Shown: positions 44,463 to 52,876, numbered from the stretch's first letter. The stretch: DNA of 64,000 bases from Pseudoxanthomonas sp. Root630 (GCF_001427585.1 NZ_LMGY01000017.1:1-64000); one strand, 5' to 3'. Notes: generated by a model not told the origin, from the letters alone. Numbers and translations: made by a program.

Positions 44463-44675
44463 TCAGCCGTGCCGGGCCAGCAGGATGGCCTCGTTGCTCG
44501 GCATCTCGATGACGACGGCGGTCGGGATGCCGTGGTGCTGGTGCAGGGTGGCGGCGAGCAGCTTCGCGTTCTCCCGGGCGTCGCCCAGGTTGTCGAACCA
44601 GTTGCGGCCGTACTGACCCTCGTAGAGCTGCCAGCCACTGGCGGCGGCGGCGATGGTGAAGAGCAGGCGGGGCAT
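44463..44675 (-). CDS. Small hypothetical protein (70 aa)
   Basis: 70 aa. MPRLLFTIAAAASGWQLYEG start, then GRNWFDNLGDARENAKLLAA, HHGIPTAVVIEMPSNEAIL. It looks like a compact alpha/beta protein of the DUF2188-like kind, but I cannot assign a family. GGAGTAC precedes the ATG. A perfect palindrome (44768-44787) lies about 95 nt upstream and may regulate it. Convergent with the DsbA-like gene, 7 nt apart. Confidence 0.65.
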   Translation of the reverse strand: MPRLLFTIAAAASGWQLYEGQYGRNWFDNLGDARENAKLLAATLHQHHGIPTAVVIEMPSNEAILLARHG

Positions 44676-44767
44676 GGGGTACTCCAGTAGCAGCGCCGGG
44701 CAGGGAACCGGCGGGCCTACTGTGCGTGAAGGTGTCAGGTATCACATTCGGCGGACGCCGCGAATTC

Positions 44768-44787
44768 GCGTAGGAAAAATCCTACGC
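44768..44787. promoter_or_regulatory. Perfect palindrome, possible operator
   Basis: GCGTAGGA AAAA TCCTACGC is a perfect 8-bp dyad around four A residues in the gap between the monooxygenase gene (ends 44807) and the 70-aa gene (starts 44675). The TAGGA/TCCTA halves resemble sites of LuxR/NarL-type regulators; that link is inference. No T-tract, so not a typical terminator. Confidence 0.45.
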
Positions 44788-44806
44788 CGCGGCCAAGATT
44801 CCGCCC

Positions 44807-45145
44807 TCAGGCGACGGGTTCCAGCGTCGTCTGTTCGAATCGTTCGATCAGTTCCGCACACCGGTCCAGCAGCTCGAACATGCCAGGCAGTTCCAGCATG
44901 GCGCGGTGTTCGCTGCGGCCGCTCCAGTACTCGGTGATGAAGACGGCGTCCTCGTTCTCCGGCACGCGACTGATCGTGTAGTCGAGACAGCCGACGCTCT
45001 GGTGTACGAGGCGGGAGATGTCGGTCAGCACCCCGACCAGCGCTTCGCGACGACCCGCGCGCGCCTTCACGAAGGTGGCCAGTCCGTAGCCGTTCGCGGT
45101 GTCCGAGATGTGCTGGTACATGCGCCCAAGTGTGGCGGGATTCAT
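44807..45145 (-). CDS. Antibiotic biosynthesis monooxygenase (ABM)-type protein
   Basis: 112 aa. ABM dimeric alpha/beta-barrel pattern: YGLATFVKARAGRREALVGV, VGCLDYTISRVPENEDAVFI, TEYWSGRSEHRAMLELP. Quinol monooxygenase-like, cofactor-free, but the activity is not established. The start is uncertain: ATG at 45145 or at 45121, neither with a strong ribosome site. Confidence 0.75.
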   Translation of the reverse strand: MNPATLGRMYQHISDTANGYGLATFVKARAGRREALVGVLTDISRLVHQSVGCLDYTISRVPENEDAVFITEYWSGRSEHRAMLELPGMFELLDRCAELIERFEQTTLEPVA

Positions 45146-45210
45146 CGCATCGGGCGTGGGTAGGAAGTCACGCGCCAGCGTGAAGACGCCGGCGTGAAGG
45201 CGAGGCGAAG

Positions 45211-45855
45211 TCAGCGCAGCAACGGGTCCAGGGCCTTCCAGACATGGTCGCGCAACGTGGGTTGCGCGCTGGCGACCGGGTGCAGGTTGTCGGCCTGGTA
45301 GGCATTGCGGTCCAGTGCGATGGGCTCGAGCAGGAACGGCAGCAGGGCGGTGCCGTACTGCTTCGCCAGTGCGCTGTAGTTCTGCTCGAACCCGCGCGTG
45401 TAGTCCGGCCCGTAGTTGGGCGGCATGCGCATGCCCACCAGCAGGACCTTGGCCTTGCCCGCCTGTGCGGCCGCGATCATCTTCGCCAGGTTGGCGCGGG
45501 TCTGCGCCAGCGGCAGCCCGCGCAAGCCGTCGTTCGCACCCAGTGCGATGACGACCACCGCCGGACGATGGCGCTGCAGTTCGCTTGCGATGCGGGCGGC
45601 ACCGCCCGCGGTGGTTTCGCCGCTGATGCTGGCGTTGACGACGCGCCAACCCGGCCGGGTCTTGCCGACACGATCGGCGGTGAGGGCCACCCAGCCCTGC
45701 GCCGGCGCCAGCCCGTAGGCGGCGGACAGCGAATCCCCCATCACCAGGATGGTGCGCGCGCCCTTCGCGGGTGCGGCCTGCGCATTCTGCGCTGCGCCGG
45801 GCCGTGCGAATAATGCGACGAGCAGAAGCAGGGCCACGCCCATGACCCATTGCAT
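45211..45855 (-). CDS. tesA: Arylesterase / lysophospholipase TesA (GDSL/SGNH hydrolase)
   Basis: 214 aa from the Met at 45855 (MQWVMGVALLLLVALFARPG, a signal peptide). SGNH blocks: Ser in ILVMGDSLSAAYG, Gly in ASISGETTAGG, Asn in ALGANDGLRG, and Asp/His in QADNLHPVASAQ. Periplasmic thioesterase/esterase. A longer frame starts at 45897. Divergent from the YbbA/YbbP-like ABC genes, the same arrangement as tesA-ybbA-ybbP in E. coli. Confidence 0.9.
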   Translation of the reverse strand: MQWVMGVALLLLVALFARPGAAQNAQAAPAKGARTILVMGDSLSAAYGLAPAQGWVALTADRVGKTRPGWRVVNASISGETTAGGAARIASELQRHRPAVVVIALGANDGLRGLPLAQTRANLAKMIAAAQAGKAKVLLVGMRMPPNYGPDYTRGFEQNYSALAKQYGTALLPFLLEPIALDRNAYQADNLHPVASAQPTLRDHVWKALDPLLR

Positions 45856-45943
45856 GCCCGCGCGCTCGGCCCCATACCTGCTTGAATTAAGAAACATTTA
45901 ATCCGTGCTCCCGATGATTCACGAAATGACCGACGAGACGATC

Positions 45944-46663
45944 ATGGCCGACGCCAGCAGACTGCACACTGAAGCCCGCACCACCGAACGCGCCGTCCTC
46001 GACGTGCAGGGGCTGGGCAAGCATGTACCGCTGCCCGGCGGCGAACTGACGATACTCGACGACATCGGCTTCCGCATCGGTCACGGCGATACGGTGGCGA
46101 TCGTCGGCGCATCGGGTTCGGGCAAGAGCACGCTGTTGTCGTTGCTGGCAGGGTTGGATGTTCCCAGCGCCGGCACCGTCACCCTGGATGGCGAACGCAT
46201 CTCCGACATGGACGAGGACGGTCGTGCGCGCGTGCGTGGCGACAAGGTCGGCTTCGTGTTCCAGAGCTTCCAGCTGCTGCCGTCGCTGACCGCGCTGGAG
46301 AACGTCATGCTGCCGCTGGAACTGCGCGGCGATGCGGACGTGGACGGGCCCGCGCGGCAGATCCTGGAAAAGGTCGGGCTGGGCCAGCGACTGGGCCATT
46401 ACCCGCGCCAGCTGTCCGGCGGCGAACAGCAGCGCGTGGCGCTGGCGCGCGCGTTCGTCACCCGTCCCTCGCTGCTGTTCGCCGACGAGCCCACCGGCAA
46501 CCTCGACACGCACACCGGCCAGGCGATCATCGAACTGCTGTTCGCGCTGAATGCGGATGCCGGCACCACGCTGATCCTGGTCACCCACGACGACCATCTC
46601 GCCGAGCGTTGCCAGCGCCTCCTGCGCCTGGATGCCGGGCGCCTGCAGGGCGACGCCGCATGA
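45944..46663 (+). CDS. ABC transporter ATP-binding protein (YbbA/LolD-like)
   Basis: 239 aa from ATG 45944; upstream in-frame starts at 45905 (GTG) and 45914 are possible. Walker A GASGSGKST, Q-loop VFQSFQLLPS, signature LSGGEQQRV, Walker B LLFADEPTGNLD, H-loop VTHDD. The MacB/LolD class. Stop overlaps the permease ATG by 4 nt. With the permease and divergent tesA it forms the conserved YbbAP-TesA cluster, proposed to handle hydrophobic compounds at the envelope. Confidence 0.9.
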   Translation: MADASRLHTEARTTERAVLDVQGLGKHVPLPGGELTILDDIGFRIGHGDTVAIVGASGSGKSTLLSLLAGLDVPSAGTVTLDGERISDMDEDGRARVRGDKVGFVFQSFQLLPSLTALENVMLPLELRGDADVDGPARQILEKVGLGQRLGHYPRQLSGGEQQRVALARAFVTRPSLLFADEPTGNLDTHTGQAIIELLFALNADAGTTLILVTHDDHLAERCQRLLRLDAGRLQGDAA

Positions 46664-49161
46664 GGACGCTCGCGCTGGCCTGGCGCCAGTTGCGCCGCGA
46701 CCTGGTGGCGGGCGACATCCGCATCCTGTTCGCCGCGCTGGTGCTGGCCGTCGTGGCGGTGACCTCGGTGGGCTTCGTCACCGATCGCGCCGAGCGCGCG
46801 CTGGCCATCGAAGCGAACCGCCTGCTGGGCGGCGACGTGGTCGTGCGTGGCGATACGCCGCCGACGGCCGCGTTGCGCGCGCTGGCGCACGCACCCGGCC
46901 TGCGCGTGACCGAGACGCAGGAAATGCAGAGCATGGTGCGCGCCGGCGAATCGCTGTCGCTCGGCGACCTGCGTGCGCTGGGCGAAGGGTTTCCACTGCG
47001 TGGCAGCTTCCGCATCGTCGAACGCGCCGGTGCTGCGGAGCACGATGCCGTCGGCGTTCCCGCCCCGGGCACGGTGTGGATCAGCCAGGCCGGCGCCGAG
47101 ACGCTGGGAGCGAAACCGGGCGATGCGATCGGCATCGGCACGCGCACGCTGACCCTGGCCGCGCTGGTGACGCAGGAGCCCGATGCGGCGCTGGACTACT
47201 TCAACGTCGCGCCGAAAGTCTTCCTCAACCTCGCCGACCTGCCTTCCACCGGCCTCGTCCAGGAGGGCAGCCGCCTGCGCTATCGCCTGGTGGTCGCTGG
47301 CGATGCCGGCGCGGTCGAAACGTTCACCGCGAAGGTCAAGCCGCAGCTCGCGCGCGGCCAGCGGATGGAAACCATCCAGGACGCGCGCCCGGAAGTGCGT
47401 TCCGCGCTCGATCGCGCCAGTCGCTTCCTGGGATTGGCGGCCCTGGTCTCCGTGGTGCTCGCCGCCGTCGCGGTCGCGATGGCGGCGCGCCGCCATAGCG
47501 AACGCCACCTTTCCGGCACCGCGGTGATGCGTTGCCTCGGCGCGCAGCAACGCACGCTGGTGGGCATCCATGTCGGCGAGCTGGTGCTGCTGGGCCTGGC
47601 CGCGTGCACGGTGGGCGTGCTGATCGCCTTCGGTCTGCAGTGGGGCATCGGCAGCTGGCTGCAGCAATCGCTGAAGATCGACATTCCGCCGGCGGGCCTG
47701 TTGCCCGCGTTGCAGGGGTATGGCGTGGGCATGATCGTGCTGCTCGCGTTCGGCGCGCCGCCGGTGCTGGCGCTGCGGCGGGTGCCGGCGCTGCGCGTGC
47801 TGCGTCGCGACCTCGACCGCACGGAGCCCAGCGCCTGGCTGGTCGCGCTGACGGGCTTCGTCGGCCTGGGCGCGCTGCTGTGGTGGAAGGCGGGCTCGCC
47901 GACGCTCGGCACCGCGATGCTGGTCGGCATCGTCGGTACGCTCGCCGTGCTTGCCCTGCTGGCGTGGCTGCTGATCCTGCTGGTGCGGCGCCTGCGCTCG
48001 CGGCTGCGCGGCAGCCTGCGCTACGGGCTGGCCAATGTCAGCCGGCGTGCGGGCACGTCGATCGCGCAGGTATCCGCGCTGGGCCTCGGCCTGATGGCGT
48101 TGCTGCTGCTGACCTTCGTGCGCACCGACCTGCTCGATCGCTGGCAGCTGGCGCTGTCGGCCAATGTGCCCAACCGCTTCATCATCAACGTGCAGCCGGA
48201 CCAGGTGGATCCGGTGAAGACCTTCATGCAGGCGCGCGGACTGTCGGCGGTCGATCTCTACCCGATGATCCGCGGCCGCCTGGTCGAACTCAATGGCAAG
48301 CCCACCAGCGGTGCCGACTACGAGGACGCCGACGAGCGCACGCAGCGCCGTGCCGAGCGCGAGTTCAACCTGTCGATGGCCGCGACGCTGCGCGACGACA
48401 ACAAGGTGACTGCCGGTGAATTCTGGACCGACCGCACGCCGTCCTCGCCGGAACTGTCGGTGGAAGAGGACTTCGCCGAGGCGCTGGGATGGAAACTCGG
48501 TGACCAGGTGGCGTTCGACATCGCCGGCCAGCGTTTCGAAGGCCGCGTCACCAGCCTGCGCAGCGTGGACTGGGAGAGCTTCCGTCCCAACTTCTTCGTC
48601 ATCGCGTCGCCGGGCGCGCTCGATGGCTATTCCGCCAGCTACATCACCGCCGTCAGCGTGCCGACCGGCGATGCCGCTTTCACGCGCGAGCTGGTGGGCC
48701 AGTTCCCGAACCTCTCGGTGATCGACGTGGAGGCGGTGCTCAACCAGGTGCGCAGCACGGCCGAGCAGGTCTCGCAGGTGGTGCAGGTGGTGTTCTGGTT
48801 CTCGCTCGCGGCCGGCCTGCTGGTGCTGATGGCCGCGGTGAGCGCCAGCCAGGACGAGCGGCTGCTGGAAGGCGGGGTGATGCGCGTGCTCGGCGGCAGC
48901 CGGCGCCAGCTGCGGCTGGCACAGGCCTCGGAGTTCGCTGCCATCGGTCTGTTGGCGGGTCTGGTCGCCGCCATCGCGGCCTCGGTCTTGTCCGGTGTGG
49001 TCGCCACCCAGGTGTTCGACCTGCCGTGGAAGGCCAACTGGCAGCTCGCTGCGATCGGCGGCGGCCTGGGCATGCTGGCGGCGCTGGGCGCGGGCCTGTT
49101 CGCCACGCGCAAGGTGCTGGATGCGCCACCGTCGGTGACGCTGCGCGAGTTGCAGGGCTGA
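46660..49161 (+). CDS. ABC transporter permease (YbbP-like, FtsX fold)
   Basis: 833 aa. N-terminal membrane segment (IRILFAALVLAVVAVTSVGF), a MacB-like periplasmic domain, an FtsX core near 255-380 ([40 protein letters not shown]), more segments at about 390-445 and 465-485, a second periplasmic domain, and a second FtsX core at the C-terminus (VVFWFSLAAGLLVLMAAVSA; GGVMRVLGGSRRQLRLAQAS). Duplicated FtsX cores are typical for YbbP. Coupled to the ATPase gene by a 4-nt overlap. Confidence 0.9.
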   Translation: MRTLALAWRQLRRDLVAGDIRILFAALVLAVVAVTSVGFVTDRAERALAIEANRLLGGDVVVRGDTPPTAALRALAHAPGLRVTETQEMQSMVRAGESLSLGDLRALGEGFPLRGSFRIVERAGAAEHDAVGVPAPGTVWISQAGAETLGAKPGDAIGIGTRTLTLAALVTQEPDAALDYFNVAPKVFLNLADLPSTGLVQEGSRLRYRLVVAGDAGAVETFTAKVKPQLARGQRMETIQDARPEVRSALDRASRFLGLAALVSVVLAAVAVAMAARRHSERHLSGTAVMRCLGAQQRTLVGIHVGELVLLGLAACTVGVLIAFGLQWGIGSWLQQSLKIDIPPAGLLPALQGYGVGMIVLLAFGAPPVLALRRVPALRVLRRDLDRTEPSAWLVALTGFVGLGALLWWKAGSPTLGTAMLVGIVGTLAVLALLAWLLILLVRRLRSRLRGSLRYGLANVSRRAGTSIAQVSALGLGLMALLLLTFVRTDLLDRWQLALSANVPNRFIINVQPDQVDPVKTFMQARGLSAVDLYPMIRGRLVELNGKPTSGADYEDADERTQRRAEREFNLSMAATLRDDNKVTAGEFWTDRTPSSPELSVEEDFAEALGWKLGDQVAFDIAGQRFEGRVTSLRSVDWESFRPNFFVIASPGALDGYSASYITAVSVPTGDAAFTRELVGQFPNLSVIDVEAVLNQVRSTAEQVSQVVQVVFWFSLAAGLLVLMAAVSASQDERLLEGGVMRVLGGSRRQLRLAQASEFAAIGLLAGLVAAIAASVLSGVVATQVFDLPWKANWQLAAIGGGLGMLAALGAGLFATRKVLDAPPSVTLRELQG

Positions 49162-49174
49162 AGCGTATGGCTGG

Positions 49175-49213
49175 TGTGGGAGTGGTGCCGGCAATGCCGG
49201 CACCACTCCCACA
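49175..49213. repeat. Perfect 19-bp inverted repeat with 1-nt centre
   Basis: Arms 49175-49193 and 49195-49213, starting TGTGGGAGTGGTGCCGG. The outer GTGGGAG matches the REP core of this genome but the inside differs. It lies 14 nt after the permease stop and just before the rtcB terminator, so it may act as the terminator of the ABC operon or be a diverged REP. Confidence 0.75.
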
Positions 49214-49223
49214 AGAGCGGTCA

Positions 49224-49253
49224 TAAAAAAAGGGGCGAGCCGAAGCTCACCCC
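49224..49253 (-). terminator. Intrinsic terminator of rtcB, containing its stop codon
   Basis: On the minus strand stem GGGGTGAGC (49245-49253) / GCTCGCCCC (49232-49240) with a TTCG loop is followed by seven to eight T residues (49224-49231). The rtcB stop codon TGA (49247-49249) is inside the upstream arm of the stem. Confidence 0.88.
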
Positions 49254-50464
49254 TTGATGCACACCACCTGGCGCAGCGTGTGGACGACTTCCACCAAATC
49301 GCTCTGCGCCGACATCACCGCGTCGATGTCCTTGTAAGCGGCCGGCGATTCGTCGATCACGCCGGCATCCTTGCGGCATTCGACGTGCGCCGTCGCCTCG
49401 CGGTGCTGCGACAGGGTGATCTGCTGGCGCGCCGCGGTACGGCTCAACACGCGGCCGGCCCCGTGGCTGCAGCTGTGGAAGCTGTCCGCATTGCCCTTGC
49501 CGCGCACGATGAAGCTCTTCGCGCCCATGCTGCCGGGGATGATCCCCAGCTCGCCTGCGCGCGCGCTCACCGCGCCCTTGCGGGTCACCAGCAGGTCCAC
49601 GCCGCCGTGCGTTTCCTTCTTCACGTAGTTGTGGTGGCAGTTCACCGCCATCTTCTCCAACTGGAACTTCGGCAGGCGGTGGCGCATCTCCGCCAGTACA
49701 CGCGACATCATCGCTTCACGGTTCTCGCGGGCGTAGTCCTGCGCCCACGAGACCGCTTCCACGTAGTCGTCGAACAAGGGCTCGCCTTCCATGAAGAAGG
49801 CCAAGTCCTTGTCCGGCAGGTGGAAGCCCAGCACGCGGTGCGCCAGTTGCTCGCGCGCCCGCTCGATGAAGTAGTTGCCGATCAGGTTGCCGGTGCCGCG
49901 CGAACCGCTGTGCAGCATCACCCACACCGCATCGGCCTCGTCCAGGCAGATCTCGATGAAGTGGTTGCCGCCGCCCAGCGTGCCGATCTGGCGGTCCAGC
50001 TTGTCGGTACGGATCTTGCGGTGCTTCTGCTTGATCGCCTCCAGGCGTGGTTCCAGTCCCGACTGGGTGATGCGCGTGCGGATGCTGTCCGGCAGTTTCC
50101 AGTGCTCGCCACCGCGCCCGTTGCCGACCGGCACGCTGCGCTCGATGCTCGAACGCAGTTGCGCCAGGTTGTCGGGCAGGTCCTTCGCGCGCAGCGTGGT
50201 CCGCACCGCGGCCATGCCGCAGCCGATATCCACGCCGACCGCCGCCGGGATGATGGCGCCGCGCGTCGGGATCACCGAGCCCACCGTCGCGCCCTTGCCC
50301 AGGTGCACGTCGGGCATCACCGCGACCCACGGGCCGACGAACGGGACGGCCGCGATGTTCCGCAGCTGCTCGTGGGCGCCCTGGTCCAGGGGCACGCCGC
50401 GCACCCAGCCCTTGATCGGCGTGGTGCTGCCCTCGGCGTGCAGCAGTTCAAACGTAGTGCTCAT
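49247..50464 (-). CDS. rtcB: RNA-splicing ligase RtcB
   Basis: GTP- and Mn-dependent ligase that joins RNA 2',3'-cyclic phosphate or 3'-phosphate ends to 5'-OH ends. 405 aa. Metal ligands in VGVDIGCGMAA (Asp79, Cys82), RQIGTLGGGNHFIE and VMLHSGSRGTGN; the guanylated-His region is SCSHGAGRVLSRTAA. The shorter YjhA-like subgroup of RtcB fits this length. AAGGAA before ATG 50464. Downstream of slipin and an unknown gene on the same strand, with tRNA-like elements further upstream: an RNA-repair cluster. No rtcA, rtcR or archease gene is nearby. Confidence 0.95.
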   Translation of the reverse strand: MSTTFELLHAEGSTTPIKGWVRGVPLDQGAHEQLRNIAAVPFVGPWVAVMPDVHLGKGATVGSVIPTRGAIIPAAVGVDIGCGMAAVRTTLRAKDLPDNLAQLRSSIERSVPVGNGRGGEHWKLPDSIRTRITQSGLEPRLEAIKQKHRKIRTDKLDRQIGTLGGGNHFIEICLDEADAVWVMLHSGSRGTGNLIGNYFIERAREQLAHRVLGFHLPDKDLAFFMEGEPLFDDYVEAVSWAQDYARENREAMMSRVLAEMRHRLPKFQLEKMAVNCHHNYVKKETHGGVDLLVTRKGAVSARAGELGIIPGSMGAKSFIVRGKGNADSFHSCSHGAGRVLSRTAARQQITLSQHREATAHVECRKDAGVIDESPAAYKDIDAVMSAQSDLVEVVHTLRQVVCIKG

Positions 50465-50513
50465 GTTCCTTTTCCTTTCGTCCGCGAGCATCTGCGCCCC
50501 GGACGGATCTTCT

Positions 50514-51269
50514 TCATTGCGTGTTGTGGAGTCGATGCACGCGCAGTTCGCGTGTGCCGAGCTGTCGCTTGTGGCGCGCGTAGACCTCGTCGTTGCCATA
50601 GAGCGCCCGGTCGCCCTGGACGACGTGCCGCCCTGCGCCGCGATGGCCGTAGGCCACGACGGTGCAGCTTCGCACCACGTCGGTGACGCCTCGGCCACGA
50701 CCGGCGGGCGGGATCAAGGCCAACTCGACCTCGTACCAGATGCCCTGCAGGCGGTGCAGCTGATGCAGCGGCCCCAGGTCGATGCGGTCCGGCGTCTGCT
50801 CCAGCATCGACCACGTTACCCGTTCCTGCCGACGAAGCCGCTCGCGTTCGCGATTGCGGCGCAGCAGTCCCGTCGCGGGATCCACGTAGAGCTTCGGTGC
50901 CCAGCGGTCGGCCAACGGCGTCGGTCGTCCCCAGCCCTTGAGCCAGTGCAACCGGCCATCGATGATCGACAGCCGCATCGCCACGAAATCGGCCAGGTGC
51001 TGGTGGATGTGCTGCTGCACGGTGCTTCGCCGATCGATGCCGGCACAGATCTCCGAATACACCTTGTCCCAGGGCTTGCCGACCTGTCCGTCCAGGTAGC
51101 GTTCCAGCGGTCGCAGATTCTCGTTGAGCCATTTCCGGCGCCGGTGGCGCCAGCGCAGGCTTTCCTGCATCGGCGCGCCCTCGTCCTTGGCGTGCGGCGC
51201 ACGCTCGCGGGCGTAACTTCCTCCGCGTCGCGGCCGCTCCACGATGACCTTGAACATGTCGTTGCGCAT
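50514..51269 (-). CDS. RtcB/slipin-linked protein of unknown function
   Basis: 251 aa, strongly basic at the N-terminus. Opens MRNDMFKVIVERPRRG; then SLRWRHRRRKWLNENLRPLE, RYLDGQVGKPWDKVYSEICA, QHIHQHLADFVAM, DRWAPKLYVDPATGLLRRNR, and near the end DRALYGNDEVYARHKRQLGT. No signal peptide, membrane segment or recognised domain. The basic, Arg- and Trp-rich character would suit RNA binding, but that is inference. A ribosome site AAGGAC precedes the ATG. It lies between slipin (60 nt) and rtcB (49 nt), so it is probably part of the RNA-repair operon. Confidence 0.75.
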   Translation of the reverse strand: MRNDMFKVIVERPRRGGSYARERAPHAKDEGAPMQESLRWRHRRRKWLNENLRPLERYLDGQVGKPWDKVYSEICAGIDRRSTVQQHIHQHLADFVAMRLSIIDGRLHWLKGWGRPTPLADRWAPKLYVDPATGLLRRNRERERLRRQERVTWSMLEQTPDRIDLGPLHQLHRLQGIWYEVELALIPPAGRGRGVTDVVRSCTVVAYGHRGAGRHVVQGDRALYGNDEVYARHKRQLGTRELRVHRLHNTQ

Positions 51270-51329
51270 GTGTCGTCCTTTCATCCTTGTGGACCGCGAC
51301 GGCCGCGTCCATGCGGCCGCCACGGTTTG

Positions 51330-52448
51330 CTACTTCAATGTCACCAGCTGCTTCAGCACGCCATCCAGGCCGCCGAACACGGTGAGCTTGTCGATCTTCT
51401 CGGTGACCTTCTCCAGCGCCTCGAGCTCCTTCAGGCGCATCAGCACCGGCGACTCGTCGATCAGCTTCGCGGTGTTGAGCAGGGAACGCGTGGCGTTCGC
51501 CTCCTCGCGGCGGCGGATCACGTTGGCTTGCGCCGTCTTCTCCGCCTGCACCACCCCGTTGAGGATCTCCTTCATCTCGCCCGGCAGGATCACGTCCTTC
51601 ACACCCACGCCCAGCACCTCGACGCCGAGCCCGGCCATCTGGCCGCGCACGTAGGCGAAGATGTCGGCGTCCAGCGAGGCCTTGTCGCCCAGCAGCTCGT
51701 CCAGCGTCTTGGCGGAGACTGCCTTGCGCAGGCCGTACTGCAGTTCGCGGTAGACGAAGTCGCCGACCTTCGCGACCTTGGTGCGCGCCGCCACCACGTC
51801 GGTGACGCGGGTGCTGGCGGCCAGGTTCACGCGCAGGCTGACCTTGTCGCGGGTCAGAAGCTCCTGGCCCGAGACCTCGATCGCCTGCACGCGCAGGTCG
51901 ACGATGTCCACGACCACGTTCTTCTGGAAATTCCAGAAGGCGTAGCTGCCCGGGGCGAGCGTGCGCTCGAGCTTGCCGTCGATGAACACCAGGCCGGCGA
52001 ACTCCGCCGGCACATCGGCCACCATGGCCAGCTTCGACAACGCACCCAGCTGGCGCAGGCGTCGCGCGACGGCGGCGTCCACGTCCGGCGTGGCGAGCGT
52101 CACCGCCTGCACCTCGACCTTCACCAGGCCGATCCAGTACAGGCGCCGCGTGCCGGGCGGCAGCACGTCTTCCAGCTTGCCGTTCTTCAGCACCAGGCCC
52201 ACCTCCTCCACGCCGATGTCGGCGAGCACGAAGGTGTCGCCCAGCCGCTCGCCCAGGCGCGCGATCAGCGCGTCGACGTCGTGGCCGGCGTATTCCGGTG
52301 CTGCGATGTTGAAGGTGCGCACCTCGATCCGACCCATCGGGTCGAACCAACGGTACACGCCGGGTGCGAGCCGTTGCTCGAACCGACGGTTGCGATACAC
52401 CAGGCCGCGCTCGCCGTCACCGATCACGACCCTCTTGGTCCAGAACAT
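51330..52448 (-). CDS. Slipin (SPFH/band-7 family) protein
   Basis: 372 aa. Two SPFH-like parts: an N-terminal segment (VIGDGERGLVYRNRRFEQRL ... GVEEVGLVLKNGKLEDVLPP) and a full SPFH domain about 150-320 (VPAEFAGLVFIDGKLERTLA, YAFWNFQKNVVVDIVDLRVQ, KVSLRVNLAASTRVTDVVAA, ELQYGLRKAVSAKTLDELLG, VGVKDVILPGEMKEILNGVV), then a coiled region with RRREEANATRSLLN. No clear transmembrane anchor. AAGGAG before ATG 52448. First protein gene of the operon with the unknown gene and rtcB. Confidence 0.88.
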   Translation of the reverse strand: MFWTKRVVIGDGERGLVYRNRRFEQRLAPGVYRWFDPMGRIEVRTFNIAAPEYAGHDVDALIARLGERLGDTFVLADIGVEEVGLVLKNGKLEDVLPPGTRRLYWIGLVKVEVQAVTLATPDVDAAVARRLRQLGALSKLAMVADVPAEFAGLVFIDGKLERTLAPGSYAFWNFQKNVVVDIVDLRVQAIEVSGQELLTRDKVSLRVNLAASTRVTDVVAARTKVAKVGDFVYRELQYGLRKAVSAKTLDELLGDKASLDADIFAYVRGQMAGLGVEVLGVGVKDVILPGEMKEILNGVVQAEKTAQANVIRRREEANATRSLLNTAKLIDESPVLMRLKELEALEKVTEKIDKLTVFGGLDGVLKQLVTLK

Positions 52449-52785
52449 GGCGTTGTTCTCCTTGTTGGCTCTGGTGGTTCGATCCGGATCCAACGGATCG
52501 TCGCGGTGGATCGAATCCCGCGACGAAGGGTGCCCATCGCGATTCGCGATCAGCGGAAGAAGGTGGAAACGCCCTTGCACGGAGGCGATGCGGACAACCG
52601 GCGCTGCCGGCGGAGGCATGGCAGCGACGAGGCGATCCGAAGATCGCATCGAACGCCGCGCGCCTCCGCGTCGAGGGCGCGGTGCCGGCTTCGACCCCGC
52701 TGCGTGCGTCGTCTAACCGCAATCCATCGCAGAAGAACGACACGCCGCACGGGGCGTTTCCTGGGTGGGACGTGCGTCCCTGGTT
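52449..52785 (-). other. Leader region between tRNA-like elements and slipin
   Basis: 337 nt with no ORF. It can form several hairpins. One, with a 7-bp stem 52500-52506/52518-52524, has an 11-nt loop carrying GATTCGATCC on the minus strand, like a tRNA T-arm. Closer to the slipin start there is ATCGAACCACCA on the minus strand. GGGACGCACGTCCC (52767-52780) forms another stem next to the anticodon-like hairpin. Confidence 0.4.
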
Positions 52786-52802
52786 CCAGATTTACAGTCT
52801 GG
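52786..52802 (-). other. Stem-loop identical in form to a tRNA-Tyr (GUA) anticodon arm
   Basis: CCAGACTGTAAATCTGG on the minus strand makes a perfect 5-bp stem with the 7-nt loop CTGTAAA, in which GTA occupies the anticodon place. The same core AGACTGTAAATCT is the anticodon arm of bacterial tRNA-Tyr. It follows, and partly overlaps, the CCA end of the tRNA-like element at 52800-52875. Confidence 0.6.
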
Positions 52803-52875
52803 TGTTGGAGCGGGAATCGAACCCGCGACCGTAGGATTAGTAGTCCGATGCTCTACCCATCTGAGCTATCCAGGG
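52800..52875 (-). tRNA. tRNA-like element B (degenerate; loop CTACTAA, nominal anticodon ACT)
   Basis: Minus strand, 76 nt. D-arm TAGCTCAGATGGGTAGAGC, anticodon arm TCGGA-CTACTAA-TCCTA (one mismatch), T-arm GCGGGTTCGATTCCCGC and a 3' ACACCA. The outer three acceptor pairs (CCC against ACA) do not form; only TGGA/TCCA pairs. An ACT anticodon is not used by bacterial tRNAs. I read this as a tRNA mimic or decayed tRNA rather than a decoding tRNA. It lies upstream of the slipin-rtcB operon on the same strand. Confidence 0.6.
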
Positions 52876-52876
52876 G

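Noticed and set aside
46399-49224. 941-aa minus-strand open frame opposite the YbbP-like permease
   Set aside because: Antisense shadow rich in R, H, Q and A; the plus strand has FtsX-fold helices and a coupled ATPase gene.
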